Source of the DNA: JBOHPP01 sp050731755
GTDB taxonomy: Bacteria > Methylomirabilota > Methylomirabilia > Rokubacteriales > CSP1-6
Direction of reading: 5' to 3'
DNA length: 27,074 bases
Assembly (NCBI GenBank): GCA_050731755.1
Contig: JBOHPP010000020.1
Span: 1 to 27,074, forward strand
Part shown: in pieces, positions 9,477-17,996 of the stretch
Layout: each line of letters begins with the position of its first letter
Position numbering within the stretch: the stretch's first letter is position 1
The notes under the pieces: model-generated
Told to the model about the DNA's origin: nothing
Databases searched by the model: none
The model's input: the letters and a program-made list of their open reading frames with translations, nothing else
Position numbers and translations under genes: made by a program

Positions 9477-9482
9477 TATGAT
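9477..9482 (+). promoter_or_regulatory. Possible -10 box of the DUF721-TPR gene
   Basis: TATGAT lies 8 bases before the GTG at 9491, in the spacer with divergent rlmD. No -35 match is visible 17 bases upstream. If used, transcription would start at or next to the GTG, which also lacks a Shine-Dalgarno sequence. Confidence 0.35.
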
Positions 9483-9490
9483 AGCTTGCC

Positions 9491-11686
9491 GTGAGGGGGT
9501 CGACTCCGCGCGCCATCGCCGATCTGTTAGCCAGCGCCATGCCCGAGTTGCAGGACCGGCTCGCGGTGGAGCGGATGCGGGGCGCTTGGTCCGCGCTGGT
9601 GGGCGCGGAGATCGCCGGCCACGCTCGACCGCGACGTCTTCTCGGCGGCGACCTGGAGATCGTGGTCGACAGTTCCCCCTGGCTTCAGGAGCTCACCCTG
9701 CGTTCGACCGAGTTGCGCGCGCGGATCGTCGCGCGCTTCCCCGAGGTGCGCGCCCTCGGTTTCCGGCTGGGCCCACTGCCGCCCGAACGCCGGGACACCG
9801 GCGAGGCTCCGCGACGGCCACGGGCGCTCGACGCCGAGGCCGCGCGCGAGATCGACGTGGCGGTGGCGGCAATCCCCGACGCGGGACTCCGCACGGCGGC
9901 ACGGCGGCTGCTCACGAGGGCCCGGCAAGCTCCGCTGGCCGGGGCTGTCGCTCTCGTCCTGGCCGCGTCCCTCGCCGCCGGCTGCGCCACCGCCGGACGA
10001 GGCACCGCCGTCGCCAACCGCGAGGCGCCGCGGCAACCGGCGCCGGTGGGGCAGGCCAAGGCCGCCGAGGCGTACTACCATTACACCCTCGGCCAGCTCC
10101 ACGCCCAGGCCGGCCGCTTCACGGATGCGACGGCGGCGGTCCAGGAGGCGCTGAAGCGTGACGGACAGTCAGCCTTCCTGTGGCGCGAGCTGGCGCAGTG
10201 GCTGGCCCGGGCCGAGCAGCCGGCCGACGCGGTGCGAGCCGCCCGTCGCGCCGTCGAGCTGGCCCCCCAGGACCCGGCCTCCCATCTCACCTTGGCCGAG
10301 CTCCTGCGCGGGCAGCGCCGGTATGCCGATGCCGAGGCCGAGCTGGACAAGGTCATCGGGCTCAACCCCGACGCCGAGGAGCCCTACCTCATGCTCGCCC
10401 GCTTCCACGTCGAGCAGAAGGCGTACGACCGGGCCCGCGCCGTGCTCTTGCGGCTGGCCGAGCGCCACCCGCGCCTGGCGCAGGCTCAGTTCCTCCTCGG
10501 TCGGTTGGCCGTCGAGACCGAGAGCCTCGATGAGGCCATCACCCGGTTGACCCGAGCCGTCCAGCTGGATCCCGACCACGACGGGGCGTGGACGGCCCTC
10601 GGCTACGCATACGAGGCCAAGCGCGAGCCCAACAAGGCGGTCGAGGTCTACCGGGAGGCGGTGAAGTCGAACCCGGACAACCCGGCCTTCGTGGAGCGGC
10701 TGTCCGACCTGCTCATCCGCCTCGGCCGCTTTCCCGAGGCCCAGGCCGAGGTGGAGGCCCTCACCGACCAGGCGCCTCGGGACGCGCGGCTCTGGATGAA
10801 GCTGGGCGCCGTCTACTACGAGCAGAAGCTGTGGGACAAAGCGGCCGAGTCCTTCCGGCGCGCGGCCATGCTGGAGCCCAGTAATTTGAGAGCCCGCTAC
10901 TTTCTGGCCACGAGCCTCATGGACGCCGGCCGCGACGACGACGCCCGCGTCGAGCTGGAACGCATTCTGCGGCTCGACCCGCGCTCGATCGACGCCCGCA
11001 TCCAGCTCGGCTTCCTGCACGGCCGGGCCAAGCGCTACGACCAGGCCATCGCACTGCTGCGGGAGGCGGTGAACCTCGAGCCCAAGCGGCCGGAGCTCTT
11101 CCTCTATTTGGGCAGCGCCTACTTCCGGGCCAAGCAGTACGAGCGCGCCGCCGAGACCCTGCAGGAAGGGCTGACGCTCGACGCCAACAACAGGGACCTC
11201 CACTTCCAGCTCGGCGTCGTCTTCGAGAAGCAGCAGCGATTCGACGAGGCGGTCCGCACCTTCCGCCGGGTGATCGCGCTCGATCCCCGGCACGCCGAGG
11301 CCTACAACTACGTGGGCTACATGTACGCCGAGCGGGGGGACAATCTCGACGAAGCCATTCAGTTCATCTCCAAAGCCCTCGACCTGGAGCCGGACAACGG
11401 CTACTTCATCGACAGCCTCGGCTGGGCGTACTACCAGCAGGGCCGCTACGTCGACGCGCTGCGGGAGCTCAAGCGCGCCGTGGAGAAGGCACGGGAGCCC
11501 GATCCCGTCCTCTACGACCACCTGGGCGATGCGTACGCCAAGAACGACCTGAACGACGAGGCCATGGCCGCCTGGGAGAAGTCGCTCCAGCTTGACCCCT
11601 CCGCCGACGGCGTGAAGAAGAAGCTGGAGGAGCTGCGGACCCGTCTGCAGCGGGTCAAGCGTGAGCGCTCGAAGGTCACGCCCTAG
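9491..11686 (+). CDS. DUF721 (DciA-like) domain fused in frame to a TPR lipoprotein
   Basis: One uninterrupted frame of 731 codons with two parts that normally work on opposite sides of the membrane. Residues 1-145 are a DUF721/DciA-like domain (AWSALVGAEIAGHARP, DSSPWLQEL, LGFRLGPLP) with its usual helical tail; DciA proteins load the replicative helicase in the cytoplasm. Residues 139-165 then form a lipoprotein signal: Arg-rich RRLLTRARQ, a hydrophobic stretch and lipobox LAAGC with C165. About 14-15 TPR-type helical pairs fill 190-715. The C-terminal repeats (NYVGYMYAERGDNLDEA, DSLGWAYYQQGRYVDA) resemble the TPR lipoprotein next to lolB in Pseudomonas (PA4667, LbcA, partner of protease CtpA). 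In-frame GTGs at 9857 and 9863 could start a separate lipoprotein, but have poor ribosome sites. The end overlaps the next gene by 26 bases. Confidence 0.85.
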   Translation: MRGSTPRAIADLLASAMPELQDRLAVERMRGAWSALVGAEIAGHARPRRLLGGDLEIVVDSSPWLQELTLRSTELRARIVARFPEVRALGFRLGPLPPERRDTGEAPRRPRALDAEAAREIDVAVAAIPDAGLRTAARRLLTRARQAPLAGAVALVLAASLAAGCATAGRGTAVANREAPRQPAPVGQAKAAEAYYHYTLGQLHAQAGRFTDATAAVQEALKRDGQSAFLWRELAQWLARAEQPADAVRAARRAVELAPQDPASHLTLAELLRGQRRYADAEAELDKVIGLNPDAEEPYLMLARFHVEQKAYDRARAVLLRLAERHPRLAQAQFLLGRLAVETESLDEAITRLTRAVQLDPDHDGAWTALGYAYEAKREPNKAVEVYREAVKSNPDNPAFVERLSDLLIRLGRFPEAQAEVEALTDQAPRDARLWMKLGAVYYEQKLWDKAAESFRRAAMLEPSNLRARYFLATSLMDAGRDDDARVELERILRLDPRSIDARIQLGFLHGRAKRYDQAIALLREAVNLEPKRPELFLYLGSAYFRAKQYERAAETLQEGLTLDANNRDLHFQLGVVFEKQQRFDEAVRTFRRVIALDPRHAEAYNYVGYMYAERGDNLDEAIQFISKALDLEPDNGYFIDSLGWAYYQQGRYVDALRELKRAVEKAREPDPVLYDHLGDAYAKNDLNDEAMAAWEKSLQLDPSADGVKKKLEELRTRLQRVKRERSKVTP

Positions 11687-12431
11687 CCTCGCCCTTCTCG
11701 GGCTCCTGCTCCTGGCCGGCTGCGTGCGCGCGCTGCCCCCGCTGCGCGCGCCCATCGACGAGGAGGCCCGCCGGGCCGTCGCGCTGCTGACGGCGCGCTG
11801 GCAGGAGTTCTCCGACCTGCGCACCATCCTCGACGTGGAGATCCGCCGGGGCAAAGAGCGGCAGGCGCTGACCGGCGTCCTGCTGGCCAAGGCCCCCGAT
11901 TCCGTCCGCTTCGAAGCCCTGTCCCCCTTCGGTCAGCCCGTCCTCCTGTTCACGATCCACGACGGCTGGCTGACGGCCTACGACGCGGCCACCGACGAGG
12001 CGACGATCGGGCCGGCCACGGCCGACACGGCCGCCGGGCTCCTCGGCCTGCCCCTCGAGCCTGACGACCTCGTTGGCGTGCTCGGCGGGCGGGTCGTGCC
12101 GCCCAAGGATCTGCGCGTCGCTCAGGTGCTGCCCCCAGACGAGCAGGGACCCTCGCTGGAGATGATCGGCACCGTGCACCGGCAGCGCGTCTGGATGGAC
12201 TTCACGAGCGGCCGTGTCCGCCAGCTCGACATCACGGGCGGCCGCTATGAGGTTCGAGTCACCTACCTGCCCGACGGCGACGGCCGTCCGCGGGGATTCG
12301 ACCTCAGCGCCGCCAACGATTACGTGGTGGCGTCGGTGCGCTATCGTAACCCCGTCTTCGACGGTGGAATCGAGAGCGATCGCTTCGAGCTCACCCTCCC
12401 AAAGAGCGCGAAAATCCAGCGGTTGCGTTGA
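11661..12431 (+). CDS. LolB-like outer-membrane lipoprotein
   Basis: Predicted lipoprotein of 256 residues. It has an n-region with three Arg, a Leu-rich core and lipobox LLAGC, with C21 as the lipid-bearing residue. The mature part (22-256) has the pattern of the LolA/LolB beta-barrel fold: a helix near ARRAVALLTARWQEF, then repeated strands such as GVLLAKAPDSVRFEAL and WMDFTSGRVRQLDI. LolB receives lipoproteins from LolA and inserts them in the outer membrane. Sequence alone supports only LolB-like, but its place between a TPR lipoprotein and ispE matches Pseudomonas lolB, which raises confidence. The GTG start overlaps the upstream gene by 26 bases, suggesting coupling. No lolA or lolCDE is in the window. 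Confidence 0.78.
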   Translation: MSARRSRPSLALLGLLLLAGCVRALPPLRAPIDEEARRAVALLTARWQEFSDLRTILDVEIRRGKERQALTGVLLAKAPDSVRFEALSPFGQPVLLFTIHDGWLTAYDAATDEATIGPATADTAAGLLGLPLEPDDLVGVLGGRVVPPKDLRVAQVLPPDEQGPSLEMIGTVHRQRVWMDFTSGRVRQLDITGGRYEVRVTYLPDGDGRPRGFDLSAANDYVVASVRYRNPVFDGGIESDRFELTLPKSAKIQRLR

Positions 12432-12456
12432 CGGTCCCCCGACCGCGTGCTAGGCT
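12428..12456 (+). promoter_or_regulatory. Probable sigma-70 promoter of ispE
   Basis: TTGACG (12428-12433), 17 bases, then TAGGCT (12451-12456). The -35 box overlaps the TGA stop of the LolB-like gene. The predicted start, near 12463, lies downstream of the in-frame GTG at 12447 and so argues against that codon as the ispE start. Confidence 0.55.
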
Positions 12457-12497
12457 CGGGTGCCTTGTCGAAAGGGTCGGGGAGTGCTGGTCGCCTC

Positions 12498-13364
12498 GTG
12501 CTCAGCGCCGCGGCCAAGGTCAACCTGGCCCTCGAAGTCCTGAGCAGGCGCGCGGACGGTTATCACGAGATCGCCACGGTCCTCATGACCGTGGACCTGT
12601 CCGACCGGTTGACCCTCGAGGACGTGGAGACGCTGGAGCTTCGCGCGAACACGCCGGACGTGCCGGCCGACGCCACGAACCTGGCGCTCCGGGCGGCCCT
12701 GGCGCTGCGCGAGGCGGCGGGCATCAGCCGGGGCGTGAGAATCACGCTCGACAAGCGAATCCCCGTGGCGGCGGGGCTGGGCGGTGGATCGGCGGATGCG
12801 GCGGCGGTCCTCCTCGGGCTGAACCGGCTGTGGAAGCTCCGCTGGCCGGCGGCCCGACTGGCGGAGGTCGCGGTCTCCCTCGGGATGGACGTGCCCTTCT
12901 TCCTCCGCGGGGGCGGGGCCCTGGCCACGGGCCGAGGGGAGAACCTGGAGCCGGTCGCGAGCGCGAGCCTGGCGCTGGTCCTGGCCAACCCGCGGTTCGG
13001 CTCGAGCACCGCCGAAGCCTACGGGCGGGTGACGCCCGAGATGTACACGGACGGTCGCCGGGTTCGGGCGCTGGTCCGGGCTCTCGGTACGCGGCGCGCG
13101 GCCGGCGTGGCGGCGAGCCTTTACAATGGTCTCGAGGCCGCCGTGGCCCCGACGCACCCCGAGATCCAGAGGATGCGGGCGGCGTTGCTCGCGGCCGGCG
13201 CTCTCGGCGCGGCGATGTCGGGCAGCGGGCCGACGGTCTTCGGGGTGGCGCGCTCCTTCGAGCACGCCCGCCAGTTGCGGGCGCGGCTGAGCCGCGCGTC
13301 GTGGGCCTGCTGGGCGGTCAGAACGACGCGGGGGCCGGCGGTACGATTCCGAAACGGAGCCTGA
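12498..13364 (+). CDS. ispE: 4-diphosphocytidyl-2-C-methyl-D-erythritol kinase
   Basis: ATP-dependent kinase of the GHMP family that phosphorylates CDP-methylerythritol in the MEP route to isopentenyl diphosphate. From the GTG at 12498 it is 288 residues, the normal size. It begins LSAAAKVNLALEVLSRRADGYHEI, carrying the substrate-site Lys-Asn pair and the RxDGYH motif. The ATP-binding GHMP loop is PVAAGLGGGSADAA, and the late motif is GAAMSGSGPTVFG. The frame is open from a GTG at 12447, which would add 17 Gly/Ser-rich residues unlike the family, and a promoter maps between the two. Ribosome site GGGGAG (12479-12484) is 13 bases from the chosen GTG, a little far, so a TTG at 12465 is also possible. 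It lies between lolB-like and tRNA-Gln, as in Pseudomonas. Confidence 0.92.
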   Translation: MLSAAAKVNLALEVLSRRADGYHEIATVLMTVDLSDRLTLEDVETLELRANTPDVPADATNLALRAALALREAAGISRGVRITLDKRIPVAAGLGGGSADAAAVLLGLNRLWKLRWPAARLAEVAVSLGMDVPFFLRGGGALATGRGENLEPVASASLALVLANPRFGSSTAEAYGRVTPEMYTDGRRVRALVRALGTRRAAGVAASLYNGLEAAVAPTHPEIQRMRAALLAAGALGAAMSGSGPTVFGVARSFEHARQLRARLSRASWACWAVRTTRGPAVRFRNGA

Positions 13365-13381
13365 CGAGGACGGCGCGATGC

Positions 13382-13456
13382 TGGGGCGTGGCCAAGCGGT
13401 AAGGCGCGGGACTTTGGATCCCGTATACGGAGGTTCGAATCCTCCCGCCCCAACCA
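13382..13456 (+). tRNA. tRNA-Gln (anticodon UUG)
   Basis: Complete cloverleaf of 75 bases with CCA encoded. Acceptor strands are TGGGGCG (13382-13388) and CGCCCCA (13446-13452), with discriminator A13453 and CCA 13454-13456. The anticodon stem CGGGA/TCCCG closes loop CTTTGGA with anticodon TTG at 13414-13416, which reads CAA/CAG. The T arm has GGTTCGAATCC. It lies 17 bases after ispE and 19 before prs on the same strand, so it is probably cut out of the ispE-prs transcript. This is the same placement I recall from Pseudomonas. Confidence 0.97.
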
Positions 13457-13475
13457 CCGCCGGGCGAGGGGCACG

Positions 13476-14417
13476 ATGACCTACGACCTCAAGCTCTTCA
13501 CGGGGAACGCCAATCGCGCGCTGGCCGAGGAGATCGCCAAGTATCTGCACCTGACCCTGGGCGACGTCGAGGTCTCGCGCTTCTCCGACGGCGAGGTATT
13601 CGTGCAGGTCAACGAGAACGTGCGCGGGACCGACGTCTTCGTCGTCCAGCCCACCTGCCCGCCGGTGAACGACAACCTGATGGAGCTGCTGGTGATGATC
13701 GATGCGCTCAAGCGCGCCTCGGCGCGGCGCATCACGGCGGTGCTGCCCTACTACGGCTACGGCCGCCAGGATCGCAAGGTGCAGCCGCGGGTGCCGATCA
13801 CGGCCAAGCTGGTGGCGGATCTGCTCACCGCGGCTGGCGTGGACCGCGTGCTGGCTCTGGACCTGCACGCCGGGCAGATCCAGGGGTTCTTCAACATCCC
13901 GGTCGACCATCTCTTCGCGACGCCCGTCATCATCGACTACCTGGGCAAGAAAGGCCTCCACGATCCGGTGATCGTCTCCCCCGACGCCGGCGGCGTCGAG
14001 CGCGCCCGCCAATTCGCCAAGCGGATGCGGAGCGGCCTGGCCATCGTCGATAAGCGGCGCGAGGGTCCGAGCCAGGCGCTGGCCATGCACCTGATCGGCG
14101 ACGTCCGCGGCCGGGACGCCATCGTCATCGACGACATGATCGACACCGCCGGCACCCTGCTGCAGGCCGTGGGCACCGTCGAGCGCGAGGGGGCCCGGCG
14201 CATCCTCGCCTGCGGCGTGCATCCGGTCCTCTCCGGCCCGGCCATCGAGCGCATCAAGACCTCGGCGCTGGAGGAGACAGTCGTCACCAACTCCATCCCG
14301 GTCCCGCCGGACAAGCAGCAGGCCGCGCGCCTCACCGTGCTGACGGTGGCCCCGCTGCTGGGAGAGGCGATCCGCCGGATCCACGACGAGGAATCGGTAT
14401 CGACCTTGTTCGTCTGA
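13476..14417 (+). CDS. prs: Ribose-phosphate pyrophosphokinase (PRPP synthetase)
   Basis: Makes 5-phosphoribosyl 1-diphosphate from ribose 5-phosphate and ATP, for nucleotides, histidine, tryptophan and NAD. It is 313 residues, the class I length. Visible motifs are FSDGEVFVQVNENVRG (36-51), LPYYGYGRQDRK (90-101) of the ATP site, DLHAGQIQGFF (129-139), the flexible-loop KRREGP (193-198) and the PRPP-binding loop IVIDDMIDTAGT (216-227). The ATG at 13476 is preceded by GAGGGG. It is followed after 11 bases by rplY, in the classical prs-rplY(ctc)-pth order. Confidence 0.97.
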   Translation: MTYDLKLFTGNANRALAEEIAKYLHLTLGDVEVSRFSDGEVFVQVNENVRGTDVFVVQPTCPPVNDNLMELLVMIDALKRASARRITAVLPYYGYGRQDRKVQPRVPITAKLVADLLTAAGVDRVLALDLHAGQIQGFFNIPVDHLFATPVIIDYLGKKGLHDPVIVSPDAGGVERARQFAKRMRSGLAIVDKRREGPSQALAMHLIGDVRGRDAIVIDDMIDTAGTLLQAVGTVEREGARRILACGVHPVLSGPAIERIKTSALEETVVTNSIPVPPDKQQAARLTVLTVAPLLGEAIRRIHDEESVSTLFV

Positions 14418-14428
14418 AGGAGCGATTC

Positions 14429-15127
14429 ATGCAGACTCAAGAGCTGACGATCAGGCGTCGCGAGGGAATCGGCAAGGAGGTGGCCAAGCGGCTGCGCCGG
14501 GGCGGCGTGGTCCCGGCCGTCGTCTATGGCGGCGCCAAGGCGGAGCCGGTCACTGTCGACCCGCGAGCCGTGCTCCGCATCATCGCCGGCCACGAGGGCT
14601 CGACCCAACTGCTCGCGCTCAGGTTCGAGGGCGAGGCGGCGACCCGCATGGCCATCATCCGGGCCATGCAGTTCGACCCCGTCAGCGAGACCCTGCTCCA
14701 CGTCGACCTGCAGGAGGTCCGCGCCGACCGCGCCATCACCGTGCGGGTGGCCGTGCATCCGGTGGGGGAGGCGGCGGGCGTCAAGGACCAGAAGGGCATC
14801 CTCCAGATCGTGCTCCATGAGCTGGACGTCTCCTGCCTGCCGACCCAGATCCCGGAGCGGATCGACGCCGACGTCGTCGCCCTCATGATCGGCCACGTGC
14901 TCACCGTGGCCGATCTCAAGGTGCCGGAGGGCGTGCGGATCCTCAACGCCCCCGACCAGGCGGTGGTCACGGTGGCGCCGCCGATGGCGGAGGAGGTGGC
15001 CGCGCCGGTGGTGGCGGCGGCGGTGACGGCCGAACCCGAAGTGCTCACCGAACGCAAGCCGAAGGAAGAGGAGGCGGCGGCCGCCCCTGAGGAAGGCAAG
15101 AAGGAACGGCCCAAGAAGGAGAAGTAA
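14429..15127 (+). CDS. rplY: Large ribosomal subunit protein bL25, long Ctc form
   Basis: 5S rRNA-binding ribosomal protein of 232 residues. Residues 1-90 are the L25 domain (REGIGKEVAKRLRRGGVVPAVVYG, LLHVDLQEV), and 95-185 the second TL5/Ctc beta domain (GILQIVLHELDVSCLP, LTVADLKVPEGV). The last 45 residues are Ala, Glu and Lys only, with alternating acidic and basic blocks (KPKEEEAAAAPEEGKKERPKKE); such tails are common in this form. AAGGAG lies 7 bases before the ATG. It sits between prs and pth, an arrangement shared with many bacteria, and pth starts 15 bases after it. Confidence 0.96.
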   Translation: MQTQELTIRRREGIGKEVAKRLRRGGVVPAVVYGGAKAEPVTVDPRAVLRIIAGHEGSTQLLALRFEGEAATRMAIIRAMQFDPVSETLLHVDLQEVRADRAITVRVAVHPVGEAAGVKDQKGILQIVLHELDVSCLPTQIPERIDADVVALMIGHVLTVADLKVPEGVRILNAPDQAVVTVAPPMAEEVAAPVVAAAVTAEPEVLTERKPKEEEAAAAPEEGKKERPKKEK

Positions 15128-15142
15128 CGGAGCCGCGTCCGC

Positions 15143-15676
15143 GTGGCCCACGTCGTGGTGGGGCTCGGCAATCCAGGACCGGAATACGAGGGGACCCGCC
15201 ACAACGTGGGCCAACGCGTGCTCGATCACTTGGCCCGGGCGACGTTTCGGCGGCGCTGGCGCCGCGACGATGGCACGATGCTCTGCGCGGGTGTCTGGCG
15301 CGGGGCGCCGGTCAAGCTGGTGAAGCCGCTCACCTTCGTGAACATCAGCGGTCCTGTCGTGGCCCGGGCGCTCCGGCGGCACGACGCCGAGCCCCGCGAC
15401 CTCATCCTTGTTTACGACGACATCGACCTCCCTCTGGGCACCGTGCGCGTGCGCATGAAGGGCAGCCACGGCGGCCACAATGGCGTTCGCTCGATCATCG
15501 AGGCGTTGGAGACCGATGAGATTCGCCGCGTGAAGGTCGGCATCGGCCGACCCGACCGAAAAGACGAGGTGCCGGACCACGTCCTCACGGTCTTCACGCC
15601 GGACGAGGTCCCCCAGGTCGAGGCGGCGGTCGCGACCGCGGCCGAGCGCGTGCTCGCCCTGATCCACGCCCCGTGA
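15143..15676 (+). CDS. pth: Peptidyl-tRNA hydrolase
   Basis: Cuts the ester bond of peptidyl-tRNA that falls off the ribosome, recycling the tRNA. At 177 residues it is slightly short of the 190 typical of the family, mostly at the C-terminus. Active-site residues line up with Escherichia coli Pth: N10 (GLGNPG), catalytic H20 (TRHNVG), N67 (FVNISG), D92/D93 (YDDIDLPLG) and N113 (GGHNGVRS). The GTG start at 15143 has GGAG 10 bases before it. It is followed by hppA after 19 bases and is probably co-transcribed with prs and rplY. Confidence 0.96.
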   Translation: MAHVVVGLGNPGPEYEGTRHNVGQRVLDHLARATFRRRWRRDDGTMLCAGVWRGAPVKLVKPLTFVNISGPVVARALRRHDAEPRDLILVYDDIDLPLGTVRVRMKGSHGGHNGVRSIIEALETDEIRRVKVGIGRPDRKDEVPDHVLTVFTPDEVPQVEAAVATAAERVLALIHAP

Positions 15677-15695
15677 CGTCACCAGGAGCATCGGC

Positions 15696-17654
<1,959 letters not shown>

Positions 17655-17734
17655 CGAATGGCTCCGACCGATGGTATATAGTTATCGTTTAGGCAGACGG
17701 CGGCGGTCGGGGCGATCGCGGAGGGGGGAGCCGA

Positions 17735-17929
17735 GTGACCAAGGTCATCGTCGAGCCCGACGAGTCCTTCGAAAGCGCGCTCAAGCGCTTCAAGAAACAG
17801 TGCGAGAAGGCCGGGCTCCTGTCGGAGTTCAAGAAGCGGCAGCACTACGAGAAGCCCAGCGTCCGGAGGAAGCGCAAGGCGCTCGCCGCCCGCAAGAAGG
17901 CCAAGCGCCGCGAGCGGATGAACGATTAA
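17735..17929 (+). CDS. rpsU: Small ribosomal subunit protein bS21
   Basis: Small basic protein of 64 residues that sits near the 3' end of 16S rRNA and helps initiation. It starts TKVIVEPDESFESALKRFKK and has the usual highly basic end (SVRRKRKALAARKKAKRRER). The GTG start is preceded by an extended purine Shine-Dalgarno region GGAGGGGGGAG (17720-17730). The spacer from hppA (17655-17734) contains a TATAGT at 17677-17682, but no matching -35 box was found. It opens the rpsU-(mutS2)-dnaG-rpoD group. Confidence 0.96.
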   Translation: MTKVIVEPDESFESALKRFKKQCEKAGLLSEFKKRQHYEKPSVRRKRKALAARKKAKRRERMND

Positions 17930-17996
17930 TCACGGCAGCTCTCCTGACTCAGACGCCGGCACTCCCGTGAGTGTAGGGAGCCCGAGGCGACCCGAG

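Noticed and set aside
12447..12497. Longer ispE start at 12447
   Set aside because: It lies before the predicted transcription start and adds Gly/Ser-rich residues not found in IspE proteins.
17655..17734. Promoter for rpsU with TATAGT at 17677-17682
   Set aside because: No -35 match at 16-18 bases and no extended -10 TG, so it is mentioned only in the rpsU entry.
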